Shown here in pieces: positions 1-8,285 of a stretch of DNA of 64,000 nucleotides (position 1 is its first letter; the number at the start of each line of letters is the position of its first letter). Origin of the DNA: Dehalobacter sp. DCM (lineage in GTDB: Bacteria > Bacillota > Desulfitobacteriia > Desulfitobacteriales > Syntrophobotulaceae); assembly GCF_024972775.1 (NCBI RefSeq), contig NZ_CP092282.1, positions 2,535,001 to 2,599,000 of the forward strand. Reading direction: 5' to 3'. The notes under the pieces are model-generated. The model searched no databases and was not told where the DNA came from. It was given only the letters and a program-made list of their open reading frames with translations. The translations under genes and the position numbers were made by a program.

Positions 1-427
1 AAGCAAGGAGTATAAGGACAGTCCCAATTTCCCCGGTGATTTTCGGCAATAAATTATAGACCTGGTCAACACGTCCAAAATCCCAGGGGAAAAGCGGGTC
101 ACCCAAAAATTGTTTTTTAACATGATTGGTAATGGCAAAAACAATAAGTAAAACAGAGGATATGACCACCGCCCGCAATGTTCCTGTCAGAAAAAGAAAA
201 AAAGAATTGAGCAACAGAATGGCGCAATAATTGATGATAAAAAGCGTGAAATAGGAAATGATCCATAGAAATGCATCTGAAATACTTTCTCTTTGGATCA
301 CTTCGATGGTCATCAACTGAAGCAGCGACATGGCTGCTATCCACAATAAAAATCCTCTGATGGTGATTTTTTTGTTGCGTAAGTTATTGTTGATGCGATT
401 AACAAATCCGTGGAAGGCCTTCCCCAT
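1..427 (-). CDS. LTA synthase/sulfatase-like membrane protein, N-terminal part (runs off window start)
   Basis: The reverse strand is open from position 427 to the window edge, so the C-terminal part is missing. The product starts with a basic stretch, then several hydrophobic segments. About residues 109-117 read GDPLFPWDF, closely matching GEPLLPWDL in the LTA-synthase-like protein at 21622-23715, so I place it in the same family of polytopic alkaline-phosphatase-fold enzymes that transfer phosphoglycerol or act on cell-envelope polymers. The catalytic domain is outside the window. The ATG at 427 lies inside the end of hypE (29 nt overlap) without a clear ribosome binding site. A TTG about 70 nt further in, preceded by AGAGGA, is an alternative start. 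Confidence 0.6.
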   Translation of the reverse strand, partial: MGKAFHGFVNRINNNLRNKKITIRGFLLWIAAMSLLQLMTIEVIQRESISDAFLWIISYFTLFIINYCAILLLNSFFLFLTGTLRAVVISSVLLIVFAITNHVKKQFLGDPLFPWDFGRVDQVYNLLPKITGEIGTVLILLA

Positions 428-1388
428 ATAAGACATCGATAATTCGTTTTCCTCCCAGCCTTGTTTTTATGGTTACGAGCGGTTTTGCGTTGTCGGCAAC
501 TTTGCCGATAATCTGTGCATGTACACCGAGCGGATGCTGGTGAAGAATATCAAGCGCCATATCGGCATGTTCCGGGGCAATGATACACAAAAATTTGCCT
601 TCATTCGCCATATATAACGGATCAAGCCCTAAAATATCGCAAAAAGATTTGACTTCAGGATCGACCGGAATCTGCGTTTCCTCAATCTCGATCCCATGAC
701 TTCCCGACTCCGCGATTTCATTCAGAACTGTTCCCAGGCCGCCGCGGGTAATATCCCGCATGACACGGATAGCAATCCCGTTGTCGATGAGGCCGCGGAC
801 CATTGGGCCCAGATCAGCACAGTCGCTGTGGATGGAATTATTGATTTCCATTCGTTGTGAAAGAATGCAAGCGTGATGGTTGCCCAGATTGCCGTTAATA
901 ATGACAATGTCGCCTTGCCGTATGTTTTCTGAACCAAAGAATCGCCCGGTTTTTCGGTAGCCTAGACCAGCTGTATTGATATAGAGACCGCCATTCCCCT
1001 GGACAACTTTTGTGTCGCCGGCAACGATCTTAATACCGGCCTCACGCGCTGTCTTGCTCAGTGAACCAACAATCCGGTCCAAGAGGTCAATATCGAGTCC
1101 TTCTTCAAGGATAAATCCGGCCGTCAGATACTGCGGTTCCGCCCCGCTCATCCATAGGTCGTTTACGGTTCCGCAGACAGCCAATTTCCCGATGTCTCCG
1201 CCGGGAAATTCCAACGGTGTTACCACAAAAGAGTCCGTCGTCATCGCCAATGGGTAATGTGCCACCGGCAGTGCCGCTGCATCTTCCATCTTATCCAGAT
1301 AGTCGTTGGCCAGGTATTTTTGAAAAATATCCTTAATTAGTTCACGCGTTGCGTTGCCGCCGCTGCCATGCGCCATTACAATTTTCAT
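399..1388 (-). CDS. hypE: HypE, carbamoyl dehydratase for NiFe-hydrogenase cyanide ligand synthesis
   Basis: HypE dehydrates a carbamoyl group attached to its C-terminal cysteine, giving the thiocyanate that supplies the CN ligands of the NiFe active site. The 329-residue product has the N-terminal AHGSGG motif (residues 6-11), the internal RDITRGGLGT motif of the PurM/HypE/SelD fold and ends in PRIC, so the essential terminal Cys is intact. GGTGG precedes the ATG. It is the last hyp gene of the run hypA-hypC-hypD-hypE on the minus strand, 111 nt after hypD. HypF, which makes the carbamoyl substrate, and HypB are not in the window. Confidence 0.95.
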   Translation of the reverse strand: MKIVMAHGSGGNATRELIKDIFQKYLANDYLDKMEDAAALPVAHYPLAMTTDSFVVTPLEFPGGDIGKLAVCGTVNDLWMSGAEPQYLTAGFILEEGLDIDLLDRIVGSLSKTAREAGIKIVAGDTKVVQGNGGLYINTAGLGYRKTGRFFGSENIRQGDIVIINGNLGNHHACILSQRMEINNSIHSDCADLGPMVRGLIDNGIAIRVMRDITRGGLGTVLNEIAESGSHGIEIEETQIPVDPEVKSFCDILGLDPLYMANEGKFLCIIAPEHADMALDILHQHPLGVHAQIIGKVADNAKPLVTIKTRLGGKRIIDVLYGEGLPRIC

Positions 1389-1499
1389 CTATCCACCCGC
1401 TTTAATTTATTTTATCCAAAATAGTTTGAATTACCCGCATTGACACCCTTGCTTCTTTTCCGGTAAATGACCATATCAAGACTTACTTGACTAAAACTC

Positions 1500-2549
1500 T
1501 TACTTCTTTGAGAAACGATACCAAATACCGCAGGTGCCTTCAGAAGACACCATACAGGGCCCTTGTGCTTTTGCAGGAGTACAGGCTTTGGCAAACATCG
1601 GACACTCATCGGGGTTTATTTTTCCTAAAATGACTTCGCCGCAACGGCAGGCAGTCGGCTTTTGATTAGCGTCTCCCGTCAAATCGAAGGATCCGGCATC
1701 GTACTGTTGGTATTTTGGCCTCAGATAATACCCCGAATCCGCGATAACACCAATACCACGCCAAAAAGCGGGTCCGGATTCAAAATAGTCGTCAATGTAC
1801 TTGAGTGCAGCTTGGTTACCTTCCGGCTTCACTGCCGAAGGATAGAGGTTATGGACCTGTGCTTTGTTATTCTTCATTTGCTGTAACAAATCATAGATTG
1901 CAATCAGGATATGCTCTCCTTCAAAACCGGCGACGGCAAAAGGTTTTGCGTAACGCTCCGCCAGCGTCGAATAAATGTTGGAACCTAAAATCGTACTAAC
2001 ATGGCCGGGTGCAATAAATGCCGCAATGGCGTTATCTGTTGAACAGATAAAATCAAGTGCCGGCATCACCCTGCGCAGGGCCGTGAGTAATTTAATATTG
2101 CTCACACCCCTTTGTGTCATGTGTTCAAGAACCAAGGCGTAAGACGGAATGGTCGTTTCAAAACCAACACAGGCGATGACAAAGGTTGTCTGTGGATCCG
2201 CAGCAGCTTTTTTAACTGCTTCCTGAGGTGAATACATGATTTCAACCTTGGCCCCTTCAGCCTTGGCTTCACTTAATGATTTTTCCGTACCCGGTACCTT
2301 CATCATGTCTCCGAAGGTCAACAAAACCGTGTCCGGCTTTAAAGACCAGGCAATCGCTTGATCGATATACGCGGCAGGGGTAACACAAACCGGACATCCC
2401 GGGCCGGATATCAGCTTGATTTTTGGCGAAAGCATGCTGCGGATACCATTTTTAAATATAGAAGACGTATGCGTGCCGCATACTTCCATGATTTGTATTT
2501 CTTGATCGTCATACATTCCGATTTCTTTAATGATAAACTCAAGATCCAT
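1500..2549 (-). CDS. hypD: HypD, Fe(CN)2CO assembly scaffold
   Basis: HypD works with HypC to assemble the Fe(CN)2CO unit of NiFe hydrogenases. Cys24 in MEVCGTHT and Cys52/Cys55 in GPGCPVCV are the conserved active residues, and the C-terminal Cys-rich part (CRCGEV, DECP, GPCM, GTC) fits the [4Fe-4S] site. I chose the ATG at 2549 because it has GGAG ten bases upstream and overlaps the end of hypC by 11 nt, typical of translational coupling. An upstream in-frame start would give 11 extra non-conserved residues. The product is 349 residues, normal for the family. Confidence 0.95.
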   Translation of the reverse strand: MDLEFIIKEIGMYDDQEIQIMEVCGTHTSSIFKNGIRSMLSPKIKLISGPGCPVCVTPAAYIDQAIAWSLKPDTVLLTFGDMMKVPGTEKSLSEAKAEGAKVEIMYSPQEAVKKAAADPQTTFVIACVGFETTIPSYALVLEHMTQRGVSNIKLLTALRRVMPALDFICSTDNAIAAFIAPGHVSTILGSNIYSTLAERYAKPFAVAGFEGEHILIAIYDLLQQMKNNKAQVHNLYPSAVKPEGNQAALKYIDDYFESGPAFWRGIGVIADSGYYLRPKYQQYDAGSFDLTGDANQKPTACRCGEVILGKINPDECPMFAKACTPAKAQGPCMVSSEGTCGIWYRFSKK

Positions 2550-2763
2550 GGCGGTATGACTCCAATTCTGTAAATAGATCAAGGATTTCTTCCGCTGTAT
2601 CTTGCTGGATTACTTCAATGGCACAACCGGCGTGAACCAAAACATAATCACCAATTTTCGCATCGACCAGCGCCATGTTGACATCAATAATATTCCCCTG
2701 AAAATCAACCTTGCCGGCAAATTCATTCACTTCAACCACTTTTCCCGGTACAGCGACACACAT
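2539..2763 (-). CDS. hypC: HypC/HybG-family hydrogenase maturation chaperone
   Basis: HypC is a small chaperone that carries the Fe(CN)2CO unit with HypD and delivers it to the hydrogenase large subunit precursor. The 74-residue product starts MCVAVPGKV, placing the essential Cys at position 2 after Met removal, and has His44 in LVHAGCAIE. GAGGAGG lies eight bases before the ATG. Its stop codon overlaps the hypD start. The gap to the upstream hypA is 88 nt, so all four hyp genes are probably one transcript. Confidence 0.95.
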   Translation of the reverse strand: MCVAVPGKVVEVNEFAGKVDFQGNIIDVNMALVDAKIGDYVLVHAGCAIEVIQQDTAEEILDLFTELESYRHGS

Positions 2764-2851
2764 CGGTTTATACCTCCTCGCCTGTCAATAGGCTATTCAC
2801 ATCATTAACATCATTCATTTTGACGATTATGTCAAAAAAGCAAAAGAAGCA

Positions 2852-3196
2852 TCATGTATCAATTTCAATGTGTTTTACATAAAACTCCTTGCCTAAATCA
2901 GTAGGCAGGCCGTCTTTAGCGCAGTGTGGGCAGGCAAAAGACAACGGTTCACGCACATAATGACAGTCGCAGCTTGGACAGTACCACTTCGCTTCGATAG
3001 TTTCAATCTCCAAGATGGCACCTTCACAGAGGGTTCCCTTAGATATAACATCAAAATACATCTGAATAGACTCCCCTACAAATCCGGATAATTCTCCGAC
3101 CACCAAGGCGATACGCAATACTTTTTGTGCTTGGTGTTCGCTGGCCTTTTCTGATGCGATCGTGATGATTTGTTCTGTAAGCGGCAGTTCATGCAT
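2852..3196 (-). CDS. hypA: HypA, nickel-insertion metallochaperone
   Basis: HypA inserts nickel into NiFe hydrogenases, normally together with the GTPase HypB. The 114-residue product has the N-terminal MHE nickel site (His2, Glu3) and a zinc site formed by Cys73/Cys76 (CPSC) and Cys89/Cys92 (CPHC). It is the first gene of the hyp run. No hypB is adjacent, so the GTPase partner must be encoded elsewhere or be absent. Confidence 0.95.
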   Translation of the reverse strand: MHELPLTEQIITIASEKASEHQAQKVLRIALVVGELSGFVGESIQMYFDVISKGTLCEGAILEIETIEAKWYCPSCDCHYVREPLSFACPHCAKDGLPTDLGKEFYVKHIEIDT

Positions 3197-3249
3197 GTTT
3201 GTTTCATATCTCCATTTCTTTACCAGTGCTTTCCAGATTGTACAGACCT

Positions 3250-3262
3250 TTATACATTATAT
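3250..3262 (-). promoter_or_regulatory. Candidate extended -10 promoter for the hyp genes
   Basis: On the minus strand the sequence TGATATAATG is about 60 nt upstream of the hypA start. It is an extended -10 box. No good -35 box is visible. The same TGATATAATG appears upstream of ahbC. Confidence 0.4.
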
Positions 3263-3288
3263 CATGGATTGAAAGATTATTATATTTA

Positions 3289-3332
3289 TGAAAAAGCCTT
3301 CAGTAACCGAAAATGTGTCGTTTACTGAAAGC
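3289..3332 (-). terminator. Terminator after the aminotransferase gene
   Basis: On the minus strand an inverted repeat (TTCAGTAAACGA paired with TCGGTTACTGAA, one mismatch) is followed by GGCTTTTTC. It lies 34 nt after the stop of the gene at 3366 and separates it from hypA. Confidence 0.8.
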
Positions 3333-3365
3333 TATATTTGCTAAGTACGCCAAGAATAGACATTC

Positions 3366-4547
3366 CTAAAGTTTTTCCAGGGCGTGCTTCATTTGGGCCA
3401 CTGCACGTTCAATATTTTCTAAGGAATTGGCATAAGACATCCTTAAATAACCCTCGCCATAATCTCCGAAGGAACTTCCCCACAGTGTAGCCACACCAGC
3501 CTCATTCAAAAGGTATTCGGCCATCTCTTTACTGGTCATACCAAATTGTTTAATATTCGGGAAGGCGTAAAACGCTCCCATCGGCTTTAAGCATTTTACC
3601 CCGCTGATGGCGTTTAGTCCGTCAACAATACGATCTCTGCGGATTTTAAACTGAGCGGCCCTTTCTGCGACACCCTCTTGAGGGCCTGTCAATGCTTCGA
3701 TACAAGCCATTTGGGTAAAACCGGCTAAACAGGAGGTACTGTTGACAACCAGTTTGCCGATCTGTTCGGCTGCTTCTTTCGACATGATCCCATAGCCTGC
3801 CCGCCACCCGGTCATGGAGTAGGTTTTGGAAAACCCATTGAGAATAATGGTCTTCTCTCTCATATGCGGCAACGATGAAATTGAGAATGCCGGTTCTTCA
3901 TAAGCGATATTCTCGTAGATTTCATCGGAGAGAATGACAATGTCACGATCTGCCAGGAAGTCAGCAATGTCGATATAGTCCTGCTTGGTCAGCATACCTC
4001 CGGTTGGATTTTGCGGTGAGTTAATAATGAGCAACCTCGTTTTATCGGTTACCAATGACTTTAGCTCATCAATATCCATCCGAAATTCGTTCTCTTCCCG
4101 GAGCGGAATCGGTACCGGCACACCGCCGGCAAATTTAATGACTGACTCATAAATCGGGAAGCCCGGATTGGGATAAATCACCTCATCGCCGGGATTGACT
4201 GTCGCCAGTATCGCATAAAACATGATCGGCTTCCCGCCAACGGTCATAACAACCTCTTCCGGTTCGATCTGATAACCTCTTTTTTTACCGGCATATTCAG
4301 CGACGGCTTGGCGTACTTCGACTAAGCCCGATGACGGCGTATATTTCGTCATACCGGAACGCATGCCGGCAATGCCTTTTTCGATGATATTGTTCTGAAC
4401 CGGGAAATCCGGTTCACCGATCTCCAAATGGATAATCTCTCTTCCCTGTGCTTCTAAAACTTTCGCTTTCGCCAGCATTTCAAAGGCTGTTTCATTCCCC
4501 AGCCTGGACATACGATCAGCAAATTTCATACGTATTACAAACCCCAT
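3366..4547 (-). CDS. PLP-dependent class I/II aminotransferase
   Basis: Fold-type I aminotransferase of the aspartate aminotransferase superfamily. Substrate-anchoring NPTGG (180-184), PLP-contacting Asp208 in LSDEIYE and the Schiff-base Lys241 in FSKTYSMTGWR are all present. The substrate cannot be read from sequence: aspartate, alanine or aromatic amino acids are possible. Length (393) is normal. Start is ambiguous: ATG at 4547 or a second in-frame ATG at 4529 (MKFADRM), which has GGGG 11 bases upstream. The gene follows the fused ahbA-ahbB by 38 nt and ends at a terminator, so it probably shares the heme-operon transcript. A role in heme synthesis is not implied by the family. Confidence 0.85.
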   Translation of the reverse strand: MGFVIRMKFADRMSRLGNETAFEMLAKAKVLEAQGREIIHLEIGEPDFPVQNNIIEKGIAGMRSGMTKYTPSSGLVEVRQAVAEYAGKKRGYQIEPEEVVMTVGGKPIMFYAILATVNPGDEVIYPNPGFPIYESVIKFAGGVPVPIPLREENEFRMDIDELKSLVTDKTRLLIINSPQNPTGGMLTKQDYIDIADFLADRDIVILSDEIYENIAYEEPAFSISSLPHMREKTIILNGFSKTYSMTGWRAGYGIMSKEAAEQIGKLVVNSTSCLAGFTQMACIEALTGPQEGVAERAAQFKIRRDRIVDGLNAISGVKCLKPMGAFYAFPNIKQFGMTSKEMAEYLLNEAGVATLWGSSFGDYGEGYLRMSYANSLENIERAVAQMKHALEKL

Positions 4548-4585
4548 CTCATCGTGATATATCTTTTTAATTTTACATTAAACAA

Positions 4586-5581
4586 CTAAGAAAAATCAAC
4601 AAAATAACGCATACTGCTCTTTTTAAATTCAGTTTGACTGAAAAGCAACAGGTAATCCGTGAGCCCTGTTTCTTCTGATAATTTTGCCATCACGTCGTGA
4701 CATTCCTGATCGGAATGTCCATGAACCATCGTATAGAGATTGTAAGAAAACATAGGCAGGCCCGGTCGCTCGTAACAATGGCTAACTTCATTGTAGCCGG
4801 CCATTTTCCTGCCCGCTTCGCTTACCAAAGACGTTGGGACACGCCAAACTCCCATCGCATTGGAAGTAAACCCGGCTTGTTGATGATACAATACCGCGCC
4901 TAAGCGGCGCAAAATACCACACTCCAGAAACAAATCAATTCTCGCCAATACATTTTCTTCAGCCAGATTCAATTCTTTAGCTATGGTGGAAAAAGGGGTC
5001 AAGGTATGGGGTAAATCCTCCTGGAGTAACCGGATCAGTGCTTTGTCAGCTTCGGTGATACCAGCATTCACTGGTGAGGTGGGTGATCTCTTCCGATAAC
5101 CATCAGACGCCATCGCTTCTTTTTGCTCTTGCTCCAATAAATTCAGGCATACTTTGACCTTAAATACTTTTTTGGCTGGTAGACTGTAAACATCCTTATT
5201 GCCAAGCAGGTATTTGATCGTGTTAATGATCTGTTCCATTCTTTGGTGTGAACAGGCGATCACAGTAAACCACAAATTATAATCATGATTGCGCAAATAG
5301 CAGTGAGTGATTTCCGTAATATTCTGTATGTGTTCCGTGATAGGCGTCACTTTGTCTGCGGGGACACGGGCGGCGCAAAGTGTGCTCACATACCCCAGTT
5401 TAGCTGAATCAAAGATTCCGCCAAGACGCCGGATGATTCGCTGTTTCTTTAGATTTTCCAAGCGGTGAAAAACCTCGTGTTCCGGCATGCCTATTTTAAA
5501 ACCAATAGCTCGGTAAGGTCGGGTATCAAGGGGAAAAGCCTCCTGAATAAGATTCAGGAGCTTTTTGTCAGTGATGTCCAT
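4586..5581 (-). CDS. ahbAB: Fused siroheme decarboxylase, AhbA-AhbB type (NirDL-like)
   Basis: Siroheme decarboxylase removes two acetate carboxyls of siroheme to give 12,18-didecarboxysiroheme in the alternative heme pathway. The 331-residue product contains two Lrp/AsnC-like units in tandem: about residues 1-150 and 175-331. Each has an N-terminal winged helix (KLLNLIQE and ALIRLLQE) and an active-site motif, His93-Cys94-Tyr95-x-Arg97 in the first and His268-Cys269-Tyr270-x-Arg272 in the second, each followed by YNL. AhbA and AhbB are usually separate heterodimer partners; NirDL-type fusions are known. The ATG overlaps the ahbD stop as TAATG. Automated annotation would often call this an AsnC regulator, but the HCYxR motifs and neighbours argue for the enzyme. 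Confidence 0.88.
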   Translation of the reverse strand: MDITDKKLLNLIQEAFPLDTRPYRAIGFKIGMPEHEVFHRLENLKKQRIIRRLGGIFDSAKLGYVSTLCAARVPADKVTPITEHIQNITEITHCYLRNHDYNLWFTVIACSHQRMEQIINTIKYLLGNKDVYSLPAKKVFKVKVCLNLLEQEQKEAMASDGYRKRSPTSPVNAGITEADKALIRLLQEDLPHTLTPFSTIAKELNLAEENVLARIDLFLECGILRRLGAVLYHQQAGFTSNAMGVWRVPTSLVSEAGRKMAGYNEVSHCYERPGLPMFSYNLYTMVHGHSDQECHDVMAKLSEETGLTDYLLLFSQTEFKKSSMRYFVDFS

Positions 5582-6579
5582 TATTGTCCCCCTTTACGTC
5601 CATGAAACAAACACCAGGGTTCTTCCGCCATAAAATCACCTTCATGGTAATAGGCGGCACGGGCGCGGCAGCCACCGCAGACTTTCTTATAGGTGCAGTC
5701 TCCGCAGCCGCCTTTATAATTCAAGGTGCGAAGTTCCGCTAATACCGGATGAGTACGCCAAATCACATCAAACGGTGTTTCACGCACATCCCCCAACGGC
5801 ATATTTAAATAAGCACATGGCTGTACCTGTCCTTTGGGACTGATGATGCAATAGGCTGTCCCGGCAAGGCAGCCTCGGCTAAACCGTGTTTCGATTCCCA
5901 ATTGTTTGGCAATACGGGTAAATTGGGGGGCACATGTCGGTTTTAGTTCGATCTTTACGGTTTGCTGCTTTTTCATCACGCGAGTCAGAACATCCTCATA
6001 CGCTTCTGCCCGAAGTGATTCTTCCTCTATGGATACCGCTCTTCCCGTCGGGACAAGAAAGAAAATATGATGCGCCACGGCGCCCAGCTCCACAGCAAAA
6101 TCAGTCAATGCTTCAAGCTCGGAAGAGTTCCAATCCATGACCGTCGTATGCATCTGAAAAGGAAGACCTTCTTGATGGCAGTACTTCATACCCTGAACCG
6201 CTTGTTGCCATGCGCCCGGATATTTGCGAAATTGATCATGTTTCTCTTGATTTAAGGAATCAAGAGAAATTCCCATGCCCATCGCGCCCGCTTCTTTTAA
6301 TTTTCGAGCGAATTCCGTTGTGATCAATGAGCCGTTCGTTCCAAATACCGGACGCAGACCGACGTGTTTGGCATACGCAGTCAGTTCCAGAATATCCGGA
6401 CGCATCAATGGTTCGCCGCCGCTGAAGATCATGATTTTGAAACCCGCTTTTGCGATCTGCTCCAGCATGGTTTTTGCTTCGGCTGTACTTAATTCTTCAT
6501 CTAATTTCACACCGGCATCCCGATAACAGTGATCACAAAACATATTACAGGCATTTGTCGTATTCCAAGAAACAATCAT
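5581..6579 (-). CDS. ahbD: Radical SAM heme synthase AhbD (NirJ2-like)
   Basis: Radical SAM/SPASM enzyme expected to decarboxylate the two propionates of Fe-coproporphyrin III to vinyls, the last step of siroheme-dependent heme synthesis. The SAM cluster motif is Cys11-x3-Cys15-x2-Cys18 (CNMFCDHC) and the SAM-contacting GGEP is at 54-57. The C-terminal SPASM region is rich in Cys, including CGDC, CGGC and a final Cys near the end, enough for auxiliary [4Fe-4S] clusters. The close paralogue upstream is ahbC. Which paralogue does which step is assigned from N-terminal length and SPASM content, not proven. A heme d1 role (NirJ) is the alternative. Confidence 0.82.
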   Translation of the reverse strand: MIVSWNTTNACNMFCDHCYRDAGVKLDEELSTAEAKTMLEQIAKAGFKIMIFSGGEPLMRPDILELTAYAKHVGLRPVFGTNGSLITTEFARKLKEAGAMGMGISLDSLNQEKHDQFRKYPGAWQQAVQGMKYCHQEGLPFQMHTTVMDWNSSELEALTDFAVELGAVAHHIFFLVPTGRAVSIEEESLRAEAYEDVLTRVMKKQQTVKIELKPTCAPQFTRIAKQLGIETRFSRGCLAGTAYCIISPKGQVQPCAYLNMPLGDVRETPFDVIWRTHPVLAELRTLNYKGGCGDCTYKKVCGGCRARAAYYHEGDFMAEEPWCLFHGRKGGQ

Positions 6580-6598
6580 GCGCTATTCCTGCCTTTAC

Positions 6599-6619
6599 TC
6601 GATAAATTACGTTGTACTA
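6599..6619. repeat. Possible solo end of the TAGTACAACG element family
   Basis: On the minus strand the ahbC stop codon starts the sequence TAGTACAACGTAATTTATC, which matches the terminal repeat of the intergenic elements described at 46534 and 60659 over its first ten bases. It lies in the 37-nt gap between ahbC and ahbD. It may be a remnant or chance. Confidence 0.3.
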
Positions 6620-7792
6620 GGAAATACCAATCTCCGTATCTGTCAGATAACAGGCGGGATCGGATTCCCAGAAATCGCCGGTTACCGCTTCGGCCCGGGT
6701 TCTAAAATTCCCGTTGCAAAAGCTGACATACTGACATTGACTGCATCGTCCCTTGAGCAGTGATTTTCTATCCTTTAAACCTGCCATGATTGGGTGATTA
6801 CTGTCCGTCCAGATTTCACTGAACTTTCGTTCCCGAACATTGCCAAACGTTATATGCTGCGTAAACTGATCCGGATGAACATAACCGTAAGGATCAATTT
6901 CGCCAAAGGCAATGCCTGAACGATTGCCACCGTTATAGCCAATCAGTTGCTTTATTCTTTCCCCTCGGTGTGGATCGTGTTTGAGAGCGTTAAGGTATAA
7001 ATAGACACCGTCACAATGGTTATCCACCGTTAGGATCTCCTTATTTAACCCTCTCTTCTGAAAATCCATAGTTCGCCGAATAATCGTGTCCATCGCGTGG
7101 CGTGATTCTTCCGGTGAAATATCCTCGTCCACCATTTGCTGGCCGCGGCCTGAATAAACCAAATGATAAAAGCAGACGCGGTCAATTTTTTCGGTTTCAA
7201 TAAAGTCAAAGATATTGTCCAGCTCTTCAAAGTTATGACGATTAATCGTGAAACGAAGTCCTACCCGCTGTTCCACCGCCACGCAATTTTGGATCCCCTG
7301 CATCGCAGCGTGGAAAGCACCTTCTTTTCCTCGAAATTTATCATTCACGTCCCGCAGCCCATCCAGGGAGATGCCGACGTAACCCACTCCGATATGTTTG
7401 ATCTTGCCGGCGACTTCAGGCGTAATTAATGTGCCGTTGGTCGATAAGGTCGGCCGGATCCCTTTCGCTTGCGCATATGCGGCCAACTCAAAAAAGTCTG
7501 GCCGAATCAATGGTTCCCCGCCGGAAAACAAAAGAACGGGTACTTTAAAATCAGCTAAATCGTCGATGAGTCGCTTCGCTTCATCGGTTGAAAGCTCGCC
7601 GGCATATTTTTGAGAATCGGAATCCATATAACAATGGACACAGTGAAGGTTGCATGTTCGGGTTGAATTCCAAACAACAACTGGACCGGTCTCTTCTGTT
7701 GTTCCGTTTCTTGCTCCGTGGCTGGCTTTGCTGTAACGTAAAGAATCCCCGAAATAGTCCGTATCAAATAATAGTTTGGTTACACTGATCAT
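6617..7792 (-). CDS. ahbC: Radical SAM didecarboxysiroheme deacetylase AhbC (NirJ1-like)
   Basis: AhbC removes the two remaining acetate side chains of didecarboxysiroheme to form Fe-coproporphyrin III. The 391-residue product starts with the AhbC-type leader MISVTKLLFDTDYFGDSLRY, then the SAM motif Cys47-x3-Cys51-x2-Cys54 (CNLHCVHC) and GGEP at 91-94. The C-terminal region keeps RCSQCQYVSFC (Cys350, 353, 359) and a last Cys near 382, a reduced SPASM set compared with AhbD. It is the first gene of the heme operon and has a TATAAT-containing region about 90 nt upstream. Confidence 0.85.
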   Translation of the reverse strand: MISVTKLLFDTDYFGDSLRYSKASHGARNGTTEETGPVVVWNSTRTCNLHCVHCYMDSDSQKYAGELSTDEAKRLIDDLADFKVPVLLFSGGEPLIRPDFFELAAYAQAKGIRPTLSTNGTLITPEVAGKIKHIGVGYVGISLDGLRDVNDKFRGKEGAFHAAMQGIQNCVAVEQRVGLRFTINRHNFEELDNIFDFIETEKIDRVCFYHLVYSGRGQQMVDEDISPEESRHAMDTIIRRTMDFQKRGLNKEILTVDNHCDGVYLYLNALKHDPHRGERIKQLIGYNGGNRSGIAFGEIDPYGYVHPDQFTQHITFGNVRERKFSEIWTDSNHPIMAGLKDRKSLLKGRCSQCQYVSFCNGNFRTRAEAVTGDFWESDPACYLTDTEIGIS

Positions 7793-7875
7793 AGGTCATC
7801 TCCTGATCTCATGGCCGATTTTTTTGCGTTTAGGCCCCCGGCCTCTTCACATATTACTCGGACCGGGATTAATGC

Positions 7876-7887
7876 AACATTATATCA
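7876..7887 (-). promoter_or_regulatory. Candidate extended -10 promoter for the ahb operon
   Basis: Minus-strand TGATATAATG about 85 nt upstream of ahbC. The leader between it and the gene holds a GC-rich stem, AGGCC-GGG-GGCCT, and a run of seven A. No convincing -35 box. Confidence 0.4.
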
Positions 7888-7967
7888 TTGATTACGGTTT
7901 TAGGCCAGTAAGCGAGCGAATTGGCGCATAAGTCGACGGTTTTGACAAACCCAACACGGTATACAGG

Positions 7968-8000
7968 TAAAAGAAAAAGTTCATTCACGCCTTAAATGAA
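7968..8000 (-). terminator. Intrinsic terminator of an unidentified minus-strand transcript
   Basis: On the minus strand TTCATT pairs with AATGAA around a nine-base loop and is followed by CTTTTTCTTTT. No annotated gene ends here, so it points to a transcript from 8000-8290 such as a small RNA or the end of a weak 81-codon reading frame. Confidence 0.5.
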
Positions 8001-8050
8001 TTGTTTGATGCTGGAATGCCTTTTCTTTCCGGCTTTCCCCATCCGCGCTG

Positions 8051-8133
8051 CTTACCAAGCATACTTAGGTAAGTGTTTTTTGGGCCCATAGGTTGTCCCA
8101 CTTTACGGTACGTTGCGGAATCCGGGACAACCT
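8051..8133. other. Two adjacent hairpins in intergenic region
   Basis: The 605-nt stretch from 7793 to 8397 has no convincing gene. It contains CTTACC/GGTAAG (8051-8073) and a ten-base perfect stem AGGTTGTCCC/GGGACAACCT with a 24-base loop (8090-8133). Together with repeat copy 8174-8284 and the terminator at 7968 they could form a structured RNA on the minus strand. Confidence 0.4.
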
Positions 8134-8173
8134 CCAGCATAAATAGCTTCCCAGCGGGCATATGTCCCCCCGG

Positions 8174-8284
8174 AAATAATTGCCGCTTCTTGCCATCAGC
8201 CATTACTGCCCTCCATGGCATGGCTGACATTAGGCACCTCTTGTGCCGTCATCCATGGCACTGCGACATAAATTCATCCATGAC
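8174..8284. repeat. Dispersed intergenic repeat, family 2, copy 1
   Basis: About 110 bp that match the region at 39847-39955: shared blocks include GCCCTCCATGGCATGG, TTAGGCAC, TGTGCCGTCATCC and CATAAATTCATCC. The part TTAGGCACCTCTTGTGCC can pair with itself. No coding sequence is evident. Function unknown. Confidence 0.7.
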
Positions 8285-8285
8285 T

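Noticed and set aside
1412-1609. 65-codon minus-strand frame overlapping hypD
   Set aside because: It is in another frame of hypD's conserved 3' part and has no own signal.
4586-5581. AsnC/Lrp transcription regulator
   Set aside because: The winged-helix units are present, but both carry the HCYxR decarboxylase motif and the neighbours are heme-pathway radical SAM genes.
7985-8230. 81-codon minus-strand frame in the intergenic region
   Set aside because: It starts inside a dispersed repeat, spans two strong hairpins and ends in a terminator stem; no recognisable protein pattern. Kept as a possible RNA instead.
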